Source of the DNA: Pseudomonadota bacterium
GTDB lineage: Bacteria > Pseudomonadota > Gammaproteobacteria > Burkholderiales > Burkholderiaceae
DNA: 14,627 nucleotides
Reading direction: 5' to 3'
Assembly (NCBI GenBank): GCA_021778935.1
Contig: JAJYBQ010000029.1
Span: 1-14,627, forward strand
The position numbers and the translations under genes were made by a program. Below the pieces are notes generated by a model, which saw nothing but the letters and a program-made list of their open reading frames with translations, had not been told where the DNA came from and ran no database searches. This document shows positions 1 through 8,625 of the stretch, in pieces. Every line of letters begins with the position of its first letter. Positions within the stretch are counted from its first letter, which is position 1.

Positions 1-204
1 GAGATCGAACTCACGGAAGGCCGGGCCGCTTGCGCCTATTTCGACATGCAGTCCTACCAGGCACTCAAGCCCGGCGACATCGTGCGCGTACGGCGGAGCG
101 AACACGCCGCAACGCTGCTGCACCCGCCCGGATACAACCATTTCGCGACATTGCAGCGCAAACTGCACTGGAACGTGATGGCGAGCGACGACAGTGGACG
201 CTAA
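1..204 (+). CDS. nadK: NAD kinase, C-terminal end (partial)
   Basis: The window opens inside this gene; 67 codons remain before the TAA at 202-204. NAD kinase phosphorylates NAD to NADP in the cytoplasm. The visible tail has the family's C-terminal pattern: a strand ending in GDIVRVRRSE, then LLHPPGYNHFATLQRKLHW, which matches the conserved HP..Y..F...L..KL.W ending of bacterial NadK. About three quarters of the protein, including the GGDGT and NE motifs, lies upstream of the window and cannot be checked. It is followed after 47 nt by recN on the same strand, the usual nadK-recN pairing of beta- and gammaproteobacteria, so the two are probably co-transcribed. The identification rests on the tail alone. 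Confidence 0.88.
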   Translation, partial: EIELTEGRAACAYFDMQSYQALKPGDIVRVRRSEHAATLLHPPGYNHFATLQRKLHWNVMASDDSGR

Positions 205-251
205 CCAACCGGCATCCGCCCGGCGGACCCTCCGCGTGTGAACAGTCGCCA

Positions 252-1925
252 ATGCTGCGCTCCCTCGCCATCCGCGACTTCATCATCGTCGAACACGCCG
301 ACCTCGAGCTGGATGGCGGGTTCACCGCGTTCACCGGAGAAACCGGCGCCGGAAAATCGCTCCTGATCGACGCCCTCGAATTCGTGCTCGGCGGACGGGC
401 CGAGGCGGACTGGGTGCGCGAGGGTGCTTCCCGCGCCGAGGTCGCGGCGGAATTCCAATGTACCGGACCGGCCTGGGAATGGCTTGTGGAGCAGGACTTC
501 CCGACCGCCGCAGAAGGCGATCGCGCCCACCCGGGAACCGTGCTCGTCCGGCGCACGCTCGACGTCTCGGGCCGTAGTCGCGCCTTTCTGGACGGCGCCG
601 CCGCGACCCTGGGCCAGTTGCGCACATTCAGCGCCTTCGTTCTCGATGTCCACGGCCAGCATGAGCACCAGTCCCTGCTGCGCCCAGCCGCGCAGCAGCG
701 CATGCTCGACGACCATGGCGGCCTTACGCAACTGGTTGCGGATGTCACGGCGTCCTTCGAGCGCTGGCGCGATGCCCGGCGGGCCGTGGAACAGGCGGAA
801 TCCGGAATGCGCGCAGCGCAGGAGCAACGCGAACGGCTCATCCAGATCGTTGCCGACCTGGAGCATCTCGCTCCCGGATTGGACGAATGGGAGCAGATCG
901 AGACCGAACAAAAGCGCCTCGCGCACGGCGCGGCCTTGGTCGAAGGTGCACGGTCTGCCCTCGATGCGATCGCCGATGCCGACGAATCGCTCCAGTCTCG
1001 CCTGGCCCGCATCGCGGGGCAACTCTCGGCGCTCCTCGGCTATGACACCCGTTTGCAGGCCGCGTGCGATGCGGTCGAGGCCGCGACGATCCATCTGGAG
1101 GAAGCCCATCGCGAGCTTGCCCATTACCTTTCGCGCTCGGAACTTGACGAGGGCCGGCTTGCCTACGTCGAAAACCGCCTCGCCGCGCTCCACGCGGCAG
1201 CCCGACGCTGGCGTTGCGCGCCGGCGCAACTGCACGAAGAACTCGCACAAGCGCAGGCGCAGTTGCGCAGCCTGGACCAAGCCGAAGACATGGAGGTTCT
1301 GCGCGATGCGGCACGTCGCGCAGAGGGGGACTACCGCACGCGCACAGCCGCCCTTTCGCAGGCACGGTCGCACGCGGCCGACGCGATGTCGGGCGAGGTC
1401 ACGCGGGCCATGCAGGAACTCGCCATGGCAGGGGGACGTTTCGAGGTGCGGCTGCAGGCCGCGGAACCGTCCCCGTCGGGCGTGGACCGAGTGGAATTCC
1501 TGGTCGCAGCCCATGCCGCCGGAACGGCGCGCCCGCTGGCCAAGGTCGCCTCCGGCGGCGAACTGTCGCGGATCGGACTGGCGATCTCGGTCATTGCCGC
1601 CGCCGCGAACCCGGTCCCGACCTTGATCTTCGATGAGGTCGATGCCGGCATCGGCGGGCAGACCGCTGCGGTCGTCGGCCGCCTGCTGCGTCAACTGGGC
1701 GGGATGCGTCAGGTGTTCTGCGTTACCCACCTGCCGCAGGTGGCCGCGAGTGCCGAGCACCACTTCACCGTGCGCAAGTCGCAGCACCCCGACGGCCGTC
1801 CGCTCTCCCGGACCGAACACCTCGACGACGCCGCACGCATCGAAGAGATCGCACGGATGCTGGGCGGGGCGGAGATCACTCCGCTTACGCGCCGGCACGC
1901 GGAGGAAATGATCGGAGCGCGCTGA
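252..1925 (+). CDS. recN: DNA repair protein RecN
   Basis: RecN is an SMC-like ATPase that acts at DNA double-strand breaks in the cytoplasm. The 557-residue product has the usual length. It has a Walker A motif GETGAGKS at residues 29-36, a long central alpha-helical region rich in Glu, Ala, Arg and Leu (about 180-400) that fits the coiled coil, the ABC signature SGGELSR from residue 434, Walker B LIFDEVDAG from residue 458, and a following switch histidine in VTHLPQVA. I start at the ATG at 252 because the protein then begins MLRSLAIRDF, the conserved RecN N-terminus; the open frame runs on upstream only as an overlap with nadK. No clear Shine-Dalgarno sequence precedes it, which suggests translation coupled to nadK. 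No LexA-type box is evident in the short gap. Confidence 0.97.
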   Translation: MLRSLAIRDFIIVEHADLELDGGFTAFTGETGAGKSLLIDALEFVLGGRAEADWVREGASRAEVAAEFQCTGPAWEWLVEQDFPTAAEGDRAHPGTVLVRRTLDVSGRSRAFLDGAAATLGQLRTFSAFVLDVHGQHEHQSLLRPAAQQRMLDDHGGLTQLVADVTASFERWRDARRAVEQAESGMRAAQEQRERLIQIVADLEHLAPGLDEWEQIETEQKRLAHGAALVEGARSALDAIADADESLQSRLARIAGQLSALLGYDTRLQAACDAVEAATIHLEEAHRELAHYLSRSELDEGRLAYVENRLAALHAAARRWRCAPAQLHEELAQAQAQLRSLDQAEDMEVLRDAARRAEGDYRTRTAALSQARSHAADAMSGEVTRAMQELAMAGGRFEVRLQAAEPSPSGVDRVEFLVAAHAAGTARPLAKVASGGELSRIGLAISVIAAAANPVPTLIFDEVDAGIGGQTAAVVGRLLRQLGGMRQVFCVTHLPQVAASAEHHFTVRKSQHPDGRPLSRTEHLDDAARIEEIARMLGGAEITPLTRRHAEEMIGAR

Positions 1926-1953
1926 TACCCCGCGACCATCCGGCAGGACGCCC

Positions 1954-1972
1954 CGCCGCAAGGAAGGCGGCG
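1954..1972. terminator. GC-rich hairpin between convergent recN and fur
   Basis: CGCCGC (1954-1959) can pair with GCGGCG (1967-1972) around a 7-nt loop, in the 69-bp gap where recN (+) and fur (-) converge. It could stop transcription from both sides. No T-tract follows on either strand, so it is only a weak candidate. Confidence 0.25.
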
Positions 1973-1994
1973 CCCCCGCGCGCGGATGCCGGCC

Positions 1995-2477
1995 CTAAGG
2001 CAGTTGATGACCCGGGTGCACCACACCCGCCGCCCCACGGTTCGGGCAATTCTCCCGCTTGCAGGTGCCGTAGAGGGCGAGCGCATGGTCCTGCAACTCG
2101 AATCCCCGCTCCGCGGCAACGCGACGCTGCCGCTCTTCGATCTCGGAATCGATGAATTCCTCGACGTGGCCGCAGTTCAGGCAGACGAGGTGGTCATGGT
2201 GCGATCCCTCGTTGAGTTCGAACACCGCCCGCCCCGCCTCGAAATGGCGCCGGGACAGCAGGCCCGCGTGCTCGAACTGGGTCAGCACCCGGTACACCGT
2301 CGCCAAGCCGACATCGACGCGGTCGGCACTCAACAAGCGGTATACGTCTTCCGCGCTGAGATGGCGGGATCCAGCCTCCCCGGCGTGACGCTGAAAGATT
2401 TCGAGGATCTTCAAACGCGGGACCGTTGCCTTGAGTCCGCTGACTTTCAATTCGGCCGAGTTGGGATTGCGGGACAT
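1995..2477 (-). CDS. fur: Ferric uptake regulator Fur
   Basis: Fur is a cytoplasmic metal-sensing repressor that with Fe(II) binds Fur boxes of iron-uptake genes. The 160-residue product has the winged-helix DNA-binding domain first ([13 protein letters not shown] at 16-28, the recognition region LATVYRVL at 58-65), then the dimerisation and metal domain. Metal ligands are visible: H93, H94, D95 and H96 in the HHDH motif, C99 and C102 in CLNC, and a second cysteine pair C139 and C144. Together the four cysteines fit the structural zinc site. The ATG at 2477 gives the usual short Fur N-terminus and follows a purine-rich AAAAGG. It is divergent from bamE across 89 bp, the standard betaproteobacterial arrangement. 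Zur and PerR are less likely given the bamE-dapB context. I did not find a convincing Fur box nearby, so autoregulation is not shown. Confidence 0.96.
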   Translation of the reverse strand: MSRNPNSAELKVSGLKATVPRLKILEIFQRHAGEAGSRHLSAEDVYRLLSADRVDVGLATVYRVLTQFEHAGLLSRRHFEAGRAVFELNEGSHHDHLVCLNCGHVEEFIDSEIEERQRRVAAERGFELQDHALALYGTCKRENCPNRGAAGVVHPGHQLP

Positions 2478-2506
2478 GTCAACCTTTTTCGATGGAGCCT
2501 GCCGGT

Positions 2507-2512
2507 ATCATA
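2507..2512 (-). promoter_or_regulatory. Possible -10 element for fur
   Basis: TATGAT on the minus strand, about 30 nt upstream of the fur ATG, fits a sigma70 -10 with a leader of about 23 nt. No good -35 lies 16-18 bp upstream. A perfect 10-bp palindrome GGTGATCACC (2520-2529) lies in the -35 to -10 spacer and could be an operator shared with the divergent bamE promoter, which I could not place. Confidence 0.3.
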
Positions 2513-2566
2513 GTGAGCTGGTGATCACCTTACTGTATCGAGTTTCGTTCAAGTTTGTCCTGGATC

Positions 2567-3034
2567 ATGAAAACACAACGCGCGGCATGGCTCTACGCGA
2601 ACCCCCAGCGGACGTCCGGTGCGTCCCGTTTCCCGCCGCGCACCCTGGCCATGCTGCCGCTCGCCGCGCTGATCGCCGCAGCGGCGGTCGGAACCAGCGC
2701 CTGCTCGACAAACTGGATTCCCTACTTCGCCCGGCCCTACCGCCCCGACATCCAGCAGGGAAATGTCGTCACGCAGGACATGGTCGAACAACTGCGCCCG
2801 GGGATGACGGCGGAACAGGTTCGCTTCTTGCTCGGAACCCCCATGCTGCGCGACATTTTTCACCAAAACCGGTGGGATTACCCGTACTACCTGCAGCGTG
2901 GCAACGGCAGTACGCAACTGCGCAAGTTGACCGTTTTTTTTGACCCCTCGGGCCGGCTGGCCCGCTTCCATAGCGACAAGATGCCGACGGAAACGGCGGC
3001 AGACCAATTGATCATCGGGAAAAAAGCGAAGTGA
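2567..3034 (+). CDS. bamE: Outer-membrane assembly lipoprotein BamE (OmlA/SmpA)
   Basis: BamE is a small outer-membrane lipoprotein of the BAM complex, which inserts beta-barrel proteins. From the ATG at 2567 the product has 155 residues. An arginine-containing N-region is followed by the hydrophobic stretch [13 protein letters not shown] and a lipobox-like TSAC, so the lipidated cysteine is residue 46. The mature part has the SmpA/OmlA fold signature: [29 protein letters not shown], then the paired-strand region around NRWDYPYY and [15 protein letters not shown] four codons upstream is possible but less likely. A start at the ATG at 2651 would give a short signal peptide without positive charges, so I prefer 2567. 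The stop overlaps the dapB start by 4 bp (GTGA). Order fur, bamE, dapB with fur divergent is conserved in betaproteobacteria. Confidence 0.93.
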   Translation: MKTQRAAWLYANPQRTSGASRFPPRTLAMLPLAALIAAAAVGTSACSTNWIPYFARPYRPDIQQGNVVTQDMVEQLRPGMTAEQVRFLLGTPMLRDIFHQNRWDYPYYLQRGNGSTQLRKLTVFFDPSGRLARFHSDKMPTETAADQLIIGKKAK

Positions 3035-3825
3035 AGATCGCCATCGCAGGATGTACCGGCCGCATGGGCCGCGCCATCATCGAAGCGGCCCTGGCCGCTC
3101 CCGACGTCGAAATCGTCGCGGCGCTCGATCGTGCCGAAAGCCCGGAGATCGGGCGCGATTGCGCGGAATTCCTTGGCCGCACGATCGGCGTGCCGATCGC
3201 CGCGGAACTGCGGGAGATCGAGCGGGCGGAAGTGCTGATCGACTTCACACGCCCAAGCGCGACGCGCGCGCACCTGGACGTCTGCGCCCGGGCGCACGTC
3301 GGCGCAGTGATCGGCACCACAGGTTTCGATCCTGCCGGGACGGCCGCGATTGCCGCCGCGGCCGAACGGGCGCCCGTCGTTTTCGCCCCCAACATGAGCG
3401 TCGGCGTAAATGCAATGGTGCGCCTGGTCGAGCTCGCCGCGAAGATGCTGGCCGACGGGTACGACATCGAAGTCATCGAGGCCCACCACCGGCTGAAGGT
3501 CGATGCGCCGTCGGGAACCGCGCTGCAACTCGGTGACGCCGCCGCCCGCGCTACCGGACGGCAATTGGCGGACTGCGCTGTATATGAGCGCCATGGCAAC
3601 ATCGGCCCACGGCCGGCGAACAGCATCGGGTTCGCGACCATCCGCGGCGGCGACATCATCGGCGACCATACGGTGTTGTTCGCCGGCACCGGCGAACGCG
3701 TCGAAATCACACACCGGTCCGCGAGCCGCATGACCTATGCAATGGGTGCACTGCGCGCCGCACGGTTCATCCACGGACGCGCCGGGGGCCTGTTCGATAT
3801 GCAGGATGTCCTCGCTGCGGCGTAG
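3031..3825 (+). CDS. dapB: 4-hydroxy-tetrahydrodipicolinate reductase DapB
   Basis: DapB reduces the product of DapA to tetrahydrodipicolinate with NAD(P)H, the second committed step of the diaminopimelate and lysine pathway, in the cytoplasm. The 264-residue product is of normal length. The N-terminal Rossmann motif is [10 protein letters not shown] at 7-16; GTTGFD and the APNMSVGVN segment follow. The catalytic block [16 protein letters not shown] starts at residue 150, giving H152 and K156 as the expected acid-base histidine and lysine, and SGT (161-163) for substrate binding. Translation starts at GTG 3031, which shares GTGA with the bamE stop, so the two are translationally coupled. The next gene starts inside its last 20 bp. 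Confidence 0.97.
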   Translation: MKIAIAGCTGRMGRAIIEAALAAPDVEIVAALDRAESPEIGRDCAEFLGRTIGVPIAAELREIERAEVLIDFTRPSATRAHLDVCARAHVGAVIGTTGFDPAGTAAIAAAAERAPVVFAPNMSVGVNAMVRLVELAAKMLADGYDIEVIEAHHRLKVDAPSGTALQLGDAAARATGRQLADCAVYERHGNIGPRPANSIGFATIRGGDIIGDHTVLFAGTGERVEITHRSASRMTYAMGALRAARFIHGRAGGLFDMQDVLAAA

Positions 3826-4813
3826 GCGCCCGGTTTCGCTACGAATCGGCGCCGTCGCGCTGGCCGCGATCGCAGCATCCGCCGACCCGGGCGCTCGCGC
3901 CTGCGGCGGGGTTGCCGCAATCGACGACGCCGGGCGGGAAGTCCGTCTCCCGCAACCGGCGCAACGCATCGTCAGCCTGTCGCCAGGAATCACCGAACTG
4001 CTGTTTTCCGCCGGCGCGGGAGCGCGCATCGTGGGAACCACGGAACACTCGGATTACCCTCCTGCTGCGCGCCGCATTCCCCGCATCGCACGCAACGCGG
4101 GAATCGACCTCGAGCGCGTCGCGGCACTGCGTGCCGACCTGATCGTGGCGTGGGGCAGCGGCTATTCCCCGGCACGGCTGGATGCGCTGCGTGCCCTCGG
4201 CATCCCGGTCTACATCGCGGAACCCCGCACGCTGGCCGGCATCGCCACCGAGGTCGAGCGCCTGGGCATCCTTACCGGGTCCCCCGCGGTTGCAACCGCC
4301 GCGGCAATCCGGTTTCGGTCGCGCCTGCAATCCCTGCGCAACCGGTACGCAGGACGGAAACCGCTGCGGGTATTCGTGCAGATCTGGGCCGACCCGCTCA
4401 TGACGCTCACGGGCAGGCACGTCGTGAGCGAGATGCTGCAGGTCTGCGGCGCGCGCAACGTGTTCGAACGCCTGCCGGGCATCGCGCCCGCGGTCAATCC
4501 CGAAGCGGTGCTTGCCGCCGATCCCGATGCGATCCTCACCGCGGAACCCGGCGACCGCTCGGGTGCGGATGACGGTGCGCTGGATTTCTGGAAACGCTTT
4601 CCCGGGCTGCGCGCAGCGGCGCACGACGGCTTTCTCTTCCTCGATGCCGACGAACTCGACCGGGAAAGCCTGCGGACGCTGGATGCCACCCAGGCGCTCT
4701 GCGCGCGCCTGGCGCGGATTCGTGAAGCCCCACCCGCGCCTCGCATGCCGCGCGCCGGGGGAACTACGGGCTGGATCAGATTCGGCCGGCCGGACGGGGT
4801 TGGGGATCGATGA
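3806..4813 (+). CDS. btuF: Periplasmic cobalamin-binding protein, BtuF-like
   Basis: This is a class III substrate-binding protein of an ABC importer (BtuF/FecB type), expected to hand vitamin B12 to BtuCD in the periplasm. From the ATG at 3806 it has 335 residues: basic N-terminus (SLRRRRP), hydrophobic segment, and a plausible signal-peptidase site after ARA. The core begins with [19 protein letters not shown], the standard start of the family, followed by [10 protein letters not shown], the linking helix region [10 protein letters not shown], and C-lobe motifs ADPLMTLTG and ADPDAIL. A proline-rich tail extends past the usual end. The start codon lies inside dapB with only AGG directly before it, so the exact start is uncertain; the frame is open to 3737. 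The assignment to B12 rather than iron-siderophore or heme comes from the adjacent riboswitch-controlled btuBCD, not from this sequence alone. Confidence 0.85.
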   Translation: MSSLRRRRPVSLRIGAVALAAIAASADPGARACGGVAAIDDAGREVRLPQPAQRIVSLSPGITELLFSAGAGARIVGTTEHSDYPPAARRIPRIARNAGIDLERVAALRADLIVAWGSGYSPARLDALRALGIPVYIAEPRTLAGIATEVERLGILTGSPAVATAAAIRFRSRLQSLRNRYAGRKPLRVFVQIWADPLMTLTGRHVVSEMLQVCGARNVFERLPGIAPAVNPEAVLAADPDAILTAEPGDRSGADDGALDFWKRFPGLRAAAHDGFLFLDADELDRESLRTLDATQALCARLARIREAPPAPRMPRAGGTTGWIRFGRPDGVGDR

Positions 4814-4830
4814 GGCAATTGCGGGGATGA

Positions 4831-4853
4831 CGCTCGCACCGCGCAGGCGAGCG
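4831..4853. terminator. Hairpin between convergent btuF and btuD
   Basis: CGCTCGC (4831-4837) pairs perfectly with GCGAGCG (4847-4853) around a 9-nt loop, in the 51-bp gap between two converging genes. It is well placed as a two-way terminator, but there is no T-tract on either side. Confidence 0.4.
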
Positions 4854-4864
4854 CGGCGGCCGCG

Positions 4865-5641
4865 CTATTCCGCGACGACGATCCGCCGGCCTGCCACGAA
4901 CGCTTCGACGAAGCGGACCCCGAACAGCCGCCCCAGATTTTCCCCCGTCAGCACACCCTGCGCCCCCCCCGCACGCCACCAACCGTCGCCGGACAGCAGC
5001 AGTGTGTGCGTCGCAAAGCGCAGCGTGGCATCAAGGTCGTGGAACACGGCGACGATCGCCCGCCCCGCGCCGCCCTGTACGGCGGTCGTCAGGCAACGCA
5101 GTACGCTCCCCCGCTGTCGTGGGTCCTGATGGGACACCGGCTCGTCGAGAAACAGCAGCGGCGTATCCTGCGCCAGCGCGGCAGCAATCGCCACGCGCTG
5201 ACGCTCGCCGCGGGAAAGACTGCGGATGTCGCGATTGGCCAAATGGGCGCACGCCATCCGTTCCAGAAAACCCAGCGCCGCGGCGGCGCCGCCGTCGCGA
5301 TCGCCACCGCGCATCCGAAAGCGCCCGGCGAGCACCGTGTCCAGTGCGGTGAATCCGAACGGATCGGCCCATCGGTCGGCAACGAAGGCCCGGACCCCGG
5401 CAAGCGCTTCCGCGGCGGTCCCGTCCGCCGGCAGTCCCGCCAACGTCACGGCGCCTGCGCCGGGCCGCTGCGCGCCGGCCACTACCCGCAGCAGGGACGA
5501 CTTGCCCGCTCCGTTGGGGCCGACGACGGCCCAGCGTTCGCCGCGCCGCACCTCCCATCGCAACCCCCGGACGAGCGTTCTCGCGCCGTAGCGCAAGTCG
5601 AGGTCACGACACGCCAGCAACGGCGCGTCCGGATCGCTCAC
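4865..5641 (-). CDS. btuD: Cobalamin ABC transporter, ATP-binding subunit
   Basis: This subunit hydrolyses ATP on the cytoplasmic side of the inner membrane to drive B12 import through BtuC. The 258-residue product has Walker A GPNGAGKS, the signature LSRGERQRV, Walker B LLFLDEP, and the switch histidine in VFHDLD. The Q-loop is unusual: where relatives have a glutamine, as in an AYLPQ-type sequence, this protein reads RAFVADRWADPF, so Asp seems to replace Gln. Translation starts at GTG 5641-5639, which shares GTGA with the btuC stop; the long open frame upstream of it is only the btuC region in another frame. It is the last gene of the riboswitch-controlled btuB-btuC-btuD unit. Iron-siderophore ATPases look alike, so the substrate is inferred from context. 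Confidence 0.9.
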   Translation of the reverse strand: MSDPDAPLLACRDLDLRYGARTLVRGLRWEVRRGERWAVVGPNGAGKSSLLRVVAGAQRPGAGAVTLAGLPADGTAAEALAGVRAFVADRWADPFGFTALDTVLAGRFRMRGGDRDGGAAAALGFLERMACAHLANRDIRSLSRGERQRVAIAAALAQDTPLLFLDEPVSHQDPRQRGSVLRCLTTAVQGGAGRAIVAVFHDLDATLRFATHTLLLSGDGWWRAGGAQGVLTGENLGRLFGVRFVEAFVAGRRIVVAE

Positions 5642-6660
5642 GACGCGCCTCCCGAAGCCCGCAGTTGCCAAAGAAACACCGGCACGCCGACCAGCGCGGT
5701 CAACGCGCCGACCGGAAGCGACATCGGAGCAACCAGGGTCCGCGCCAGGGTGTCTGCCACGACCACGAGCGCGGCACCCAGCAGGGACGCCGCCGGCAGC
5801 ACGATGCGCGCATCGGGTCCGCAAAATCGGCGGACGAGGTGCGGCGCGACGAACCCGACGAACCCGATCGCGCCGGCGAGCGAGACGGCGATCCCCGCGG
5901 CGGCAGCGGCCACCACGATCAAGCGGCGGCGCAACGCAACGGGTTCGACTCCCTGCGTAAATGCCAGCAAGTCTCCCGCCGCGATGCGGTTCACGGCATC
6001 CGCATCGCGCGCGGCCAACGACAGCAGGCCGATCCACACGCACACGGCCACTGCGCCGACCCCGACGCGGTGCGCGCCGCCGAGATCGCCCATCAACCAA
6101 AAGACCATCGTGCGCAGGCGTCCATCAGGGGCGAACGCGAGCGCAACCGCGATCGCCGCCGAACACGCCGAAGCGAGCATGGTTCCCGCGAGCAGGATCG
6201 TGTCGTCCCGTCCGGACTCGGCGTGCAGATCGATCGAGAACAGGGCGCGATGCGCCAATACGAACAGAACCGCCAGAGCGGCCGTCGCGCCCGCCGCCGC
6301 GGCAAGCGCCGCCGCCATGCCGCCGAGCCCCAACGCGAACGCCCCCAACGCGCCACAGGAACCGCCGCCGGAGACGCCGAGGACATAGGGATCGGCCAGC
6401 GCGTTGCGCAGCAACCCCTGCAGGATCGCCCCCGAAAGCGCCAGCAAACCGCCGACCGCCGCCCCCGCCAAGGCGCGCGCCAATCGCAGCCCAAGGATCG
6501 CCGACGCCAAGGCGGCGTCTCCGGACGATTGCCCGCCCGAAACCGCCGCTCGCAACGCGGCAAACGGATTCACCGACACGCTCCCGACCGCCAGCGCGCC
6601 GAGCACCGCAATCGTGAGGCCACAGCACAGCATCCCGATGACCGCCGTACGAAAACGCAT
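5638..6660 (-). CDS. btuC: Cobalamin ABC transporter, permease subunit
   Basis: This is the inner-membrane permease of the FecCD/BtuC family; two copies form the B12 channel. The 340-residue product is almost wholly hydrophobic and fits about ten membrane helices. Family hallmarks are visible: LALSGAILQGLLRNALADPYVLGVSGG near the second and third helices, and the coupling region GAIGFVGFVAPHLVRRFCGPDAR with the following LPAASLLGAALVVVADTLAR and the C-terminal PVGALTALVGVPVFLWQL. The ATG at 6660 follows GGAGAGG at three-nucleotide spacing and gives the normal N-terminus. It lies 41 nt after btuB and overlaps btuD by 4 bp. Confidence 0.93.
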   Translation of the reverse strand: MRFRTAVIGMLCCGLTIAVLGALAVGSVSVNPFAALRAAVSGGQSSGDAALASAILGLRLARALAGAAVGGLLALSGAILQGLLRNALADPYVLGVSGGGSCGALGAFALGLGGMAAALAAAAGATAALAVLFVLAHRALFSIDLHAESGRDDTILLAGTMLASACSAAIAVALAFAPDGRLRTMVFWLMGDLGGAHRVGVGAVAVCVWIGLLSLAARDADAVNRIAAGDLLAFTQGVEPVALRRRLIVVAAAAAGIAVSLAGAIGFVGFVAPHLVRRFCGPDARIVLPAASLLGAALVVVADTLARTLVAPMSLPVGALTALVGVPVFLWQLRASGGAS

Positions 6661-6673
6661 GCACCTCTCCGCT

Positions 6674-6694
6674 CCGCCCCCCCGAGAGGGGCGG
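6674..6694 (-). repeat. GC-rich palindrome between btuB and btuC
   Basis: Read on the minus strand, CCGCCCC (6694-6688) pairs with GGGGCGG (6680-6674) around a 7-nt loop directly after the btuB stop and before the btuC ribosome-binding site. It resembles a hairpin without a T-tract and may weaken expression of btuCD relative to btuB or protect the btuB 3' end. The flanking sequence GAGATGCCCCCGCCCC recurs with one change after lptG (see 13610-13637), also in the minus-strand reading. Confidence 0.5.
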
Positions 6695-6701
6695 GGGCAT
6701 C

Positions 6702-8612
6702 TCACAATTTCGCCTCGACGCCGGCGATGATCAGACGGGGAAGCGTGTTGTATCCGTAGACAAGCTGGTAATGCGCGTTGAACAGATTCTCGACACGCAA
6801 CTGCAAGCGTACATTGGGCGTCAAGACCCGCTCCACGGCCAGTCGGGCCAGCGTATACGGCGCCAACTGCTCCGCAACCGAGGAATAGGTCGTCGGGTTC
6901 GTGTACAAATCGTTTCGGGCGCCGCTACGCCGAATGTCGAATTGCCCGTCCCAGACCGGATCCGCATACGTGACGCCGAGGTTGCCGTAGTAGTCCGCAC
7001 GGCGCAGCAGCGGCTGGCCGGTGATCTGGTCGCGCGGTCGATCGGCGTTGAGATTCGCCTCGAACCGGAGTCGCCACCACGACCAGGATCCCATCATCTC
7101 GGCGCCATTGATCGCCGCGCGCCCGATGTTGGTCGCGACAAAGTTCGGCGGCAGATAATCGATCAGGTTCGTGATCCGGGTGCGATACACGGTCAGGCCG
7201 GCCGTCGTGCTGGCGCGCTGCCAATGCACCCCGACTTCTTCGCTGCGCGCGCGCTCCGGCTGCAACGCGGGATTTCCACTGCCCGGGTAATACAGGTCAT
7301 TGAAGCTGGGCGCGCGAAACGCGCTCGACGCCTGCGCGGTGAGCCGCCACTCCGGCAAAAACTGCCACCCCCAGCCGAGGAGTCCGGTCGTCGCATCGCC
7401 AAAATCGCTGTAACGGTCGCGGCGAACGTTCGCCTGCCATTGCTGCGTGCCGTGATGCCCCGAAAACCCGACCCAGGCGGAGTCGATGTGCCGCTGAAAT
7501 CCTGTGACCGCAGCGTTGTTGCCGGTCGGATCGTACTGGTTGGACGATCCCGTCTGCAGTTCATGTTCGAGTCCGCCGTTGAAGTCGATCCCTTTGGAGA
7601 TCGGCGTCGTGTCCTGTACGCTGGCAAGCTGATTGCTGCTGTAGAACACGCCGTTGGAAAACGACGTTGGGATGTTCGAGACATCCACGGAATTGTCGCG
7701 GGTCTGCGCCAACTGCACACGCACGACCGACTGGCCGAAGCGATGGGCATCGGATGCGCCGTACCCCTGCAACGTGGCGTGTTCGAGGTGGATCGACGTC
7801 GGACCGTCGAAGTAATTATCGAAGTAGGTGTCGTTGCGATTACCCCAAACCCAGACGTCGTATTCGTCCTTCCCGGTATCACCGGCAAGGCGCATGCTGC
7901 CGTCGCGATGGTTGTTGCCGTCCAGCCCCGGATTGGCGCCGGGCAACTGCGCGGGGTTCTGCGCCGAGATCGCGTTCTGCCCGCTCGTGCCGGCGTTCGC
8001 CGTCAACATGGCGGACCCGAGCTTGGTGCTGACGCTGGCGTTGGCATCCCGGGTGCCGCCCTGGCCCGCGTCCCCTTGCACCTGGGCGCCAGGGTGCGAT
8101 GCGGCCCGCGTGAAGATCTGAATCACGCCGCCGATCGCTTCCGATCCGTACAGGCTCGACAGGTTGCCCCGCACGATCTCGACCCGCTCGATCGAGTCGG
8201 TCGACACGCCGCCCAGCGTCGCCGCGCCGGACAGGGAATTGTTCAAAGGAACACCATCGACCAGCACCAGCACCTGGTTCGAATTGGTGCCGCGCAGGAA
8301 CACGGATGTCTGCGAACCGAACCCGCCCGATCGTGCGACCTCCACCCCGGCCTGCTGCGACAACAGCGTGGCGAGATCATGGGCCTGGGACTGGTCGATT
8401 TCGTCGCGCGTGATGACCGTCGTGTCGGGAATCGTGTCGCCGGCCGGTTGCGCGATGCGCGATGCCGTGACGACGATCGTATCGTCGACCGGAGGAACCT
8501 CCTGGGCGCACGCCGGGAACCACCAGGACGATGCGGCCAGGAAAGGAAATGCAACGCTCGCGCAGCGCGCAAGCGACCCCTCCCGCAACCGCGGGAATTT
8601 TTCGCTGAACAT
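6702..8612 (-). CDS. btuB: TonB-dependent outer-membrane cobalamin receptor
   Basis: BtuB carries B12 across the outer membrane using energy from TonB-ExbBD. The 636-residue product (E. coli BtuB has 614) begins with a signal peptide ending near ACA at 34-36, then a TonB box DTIVVT at residues 44-49, nearly identical in form to the DTLVVT of E. coli BtuB. The plug domain follows: DLATLLSQQAGVEV, FLRGTNSNQVLVLVDGVPLN, and RVEIVRGNLSSLYGSEAIGG, all close to BtuB. The rest is beta-barrel with alternating polar and aromatic residues and the C-terminal block LRVENLFNAHYQLVYGYN. The chain ends in VEAKL, without the usual terminal aromatic residue. I start at ATG 8612, preceded by CTGGAG at 7-nt spacing; the longer open frame upstream covers the riboswitch. 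Expression should fall when B12 is abundant. Confidence 0.95.
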   Translation of the reverse strand: MFSEKFPRLREGSLARCASVAFPFLAASSWWFPACAQEVPPVDDTIVVTASRIAQPAGDTIPDTTVITRDEIDQSQAHDLATLLSQQAGVEVARSGGFGSQTSVFLRGTNSNQVLVLVDGVPLNNSLSGAATLGGVSTDSIERVEIVRGNLSSLYGSEAIGGVIQIFTRAASHPGAQVQGDAGQGGTRDANASVSTKLGSAMLTANAGTSGQNAISAQNPAQLPGANPGLDGNNHRDGSMRLAGDTGKDEYDVWVWGNRNDTYFDNYFDGPTSIHLEHATLQGYGASDAHRFGQSVVRVQLAQTRDNSVDVSNIPTSFSNGVFYSSNQLASVQDTTPISKGIDFNGGLEHELQTGSSNQYDPTGNNAAVTGFQRHIDSAWVGFSGHHGTQQWQANVRRDRYSDFGDATTGLLGWGWQFLPEWRLTAQASSAFRAPSFNDLYYPGSGNPALQPERARSEEVGVHWQRASTTAGLTVYRTRITNLIDYLPPNFVATNIGRAAINGAEMMGSWSWWRLRFEANLNADRPRDQITGQPLLRRADYYGNLGVTYADPVWDGQFDIRRSGARNDLYTNPTTYSSVAEQLAPYTLARLAVERVLTPNVRLQLRVENLFNAHYQLVYGYNTLPRLIIAGVEAKL

Positions 8613-8625
8613 GTTGTGACTCCAG

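Noticed and set aside
201..1961. A 586-codon open frame antisense to recN, and similar long antisense frames elsewhere
   Set aside because: Long shadow frames are common in GC-rich DNA because stop codons are rare. The recN frame has all family motifs; the antisense product has low-complexity Arg/Gly content and no recognisable domain.
2478..2566. A Fur box between fur and bamE
   Set aside because: I found only the 10-bp palindrome GGTGATCACC, which does not resemble the GATAATGATAATCATTATC-type site.
3806..4813. Reading the binding protein as an iron-siderophore or heme protein because fur is near
   Set aside because: Fold alone cannot exclude it, but fur belongs to the conserved fur-bamE-dapB block, and the facing btuBCD has a cobalamin riboswitch and a BtuB-type receptor.
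5642..6100. Extended N-terminus of the btuD frame
   Set aside because: The extra residues are the btuC coding region read in another frame, Arg/Gly-rich and without similarity. The GTG that overlaps the btuC stop is the natural start.
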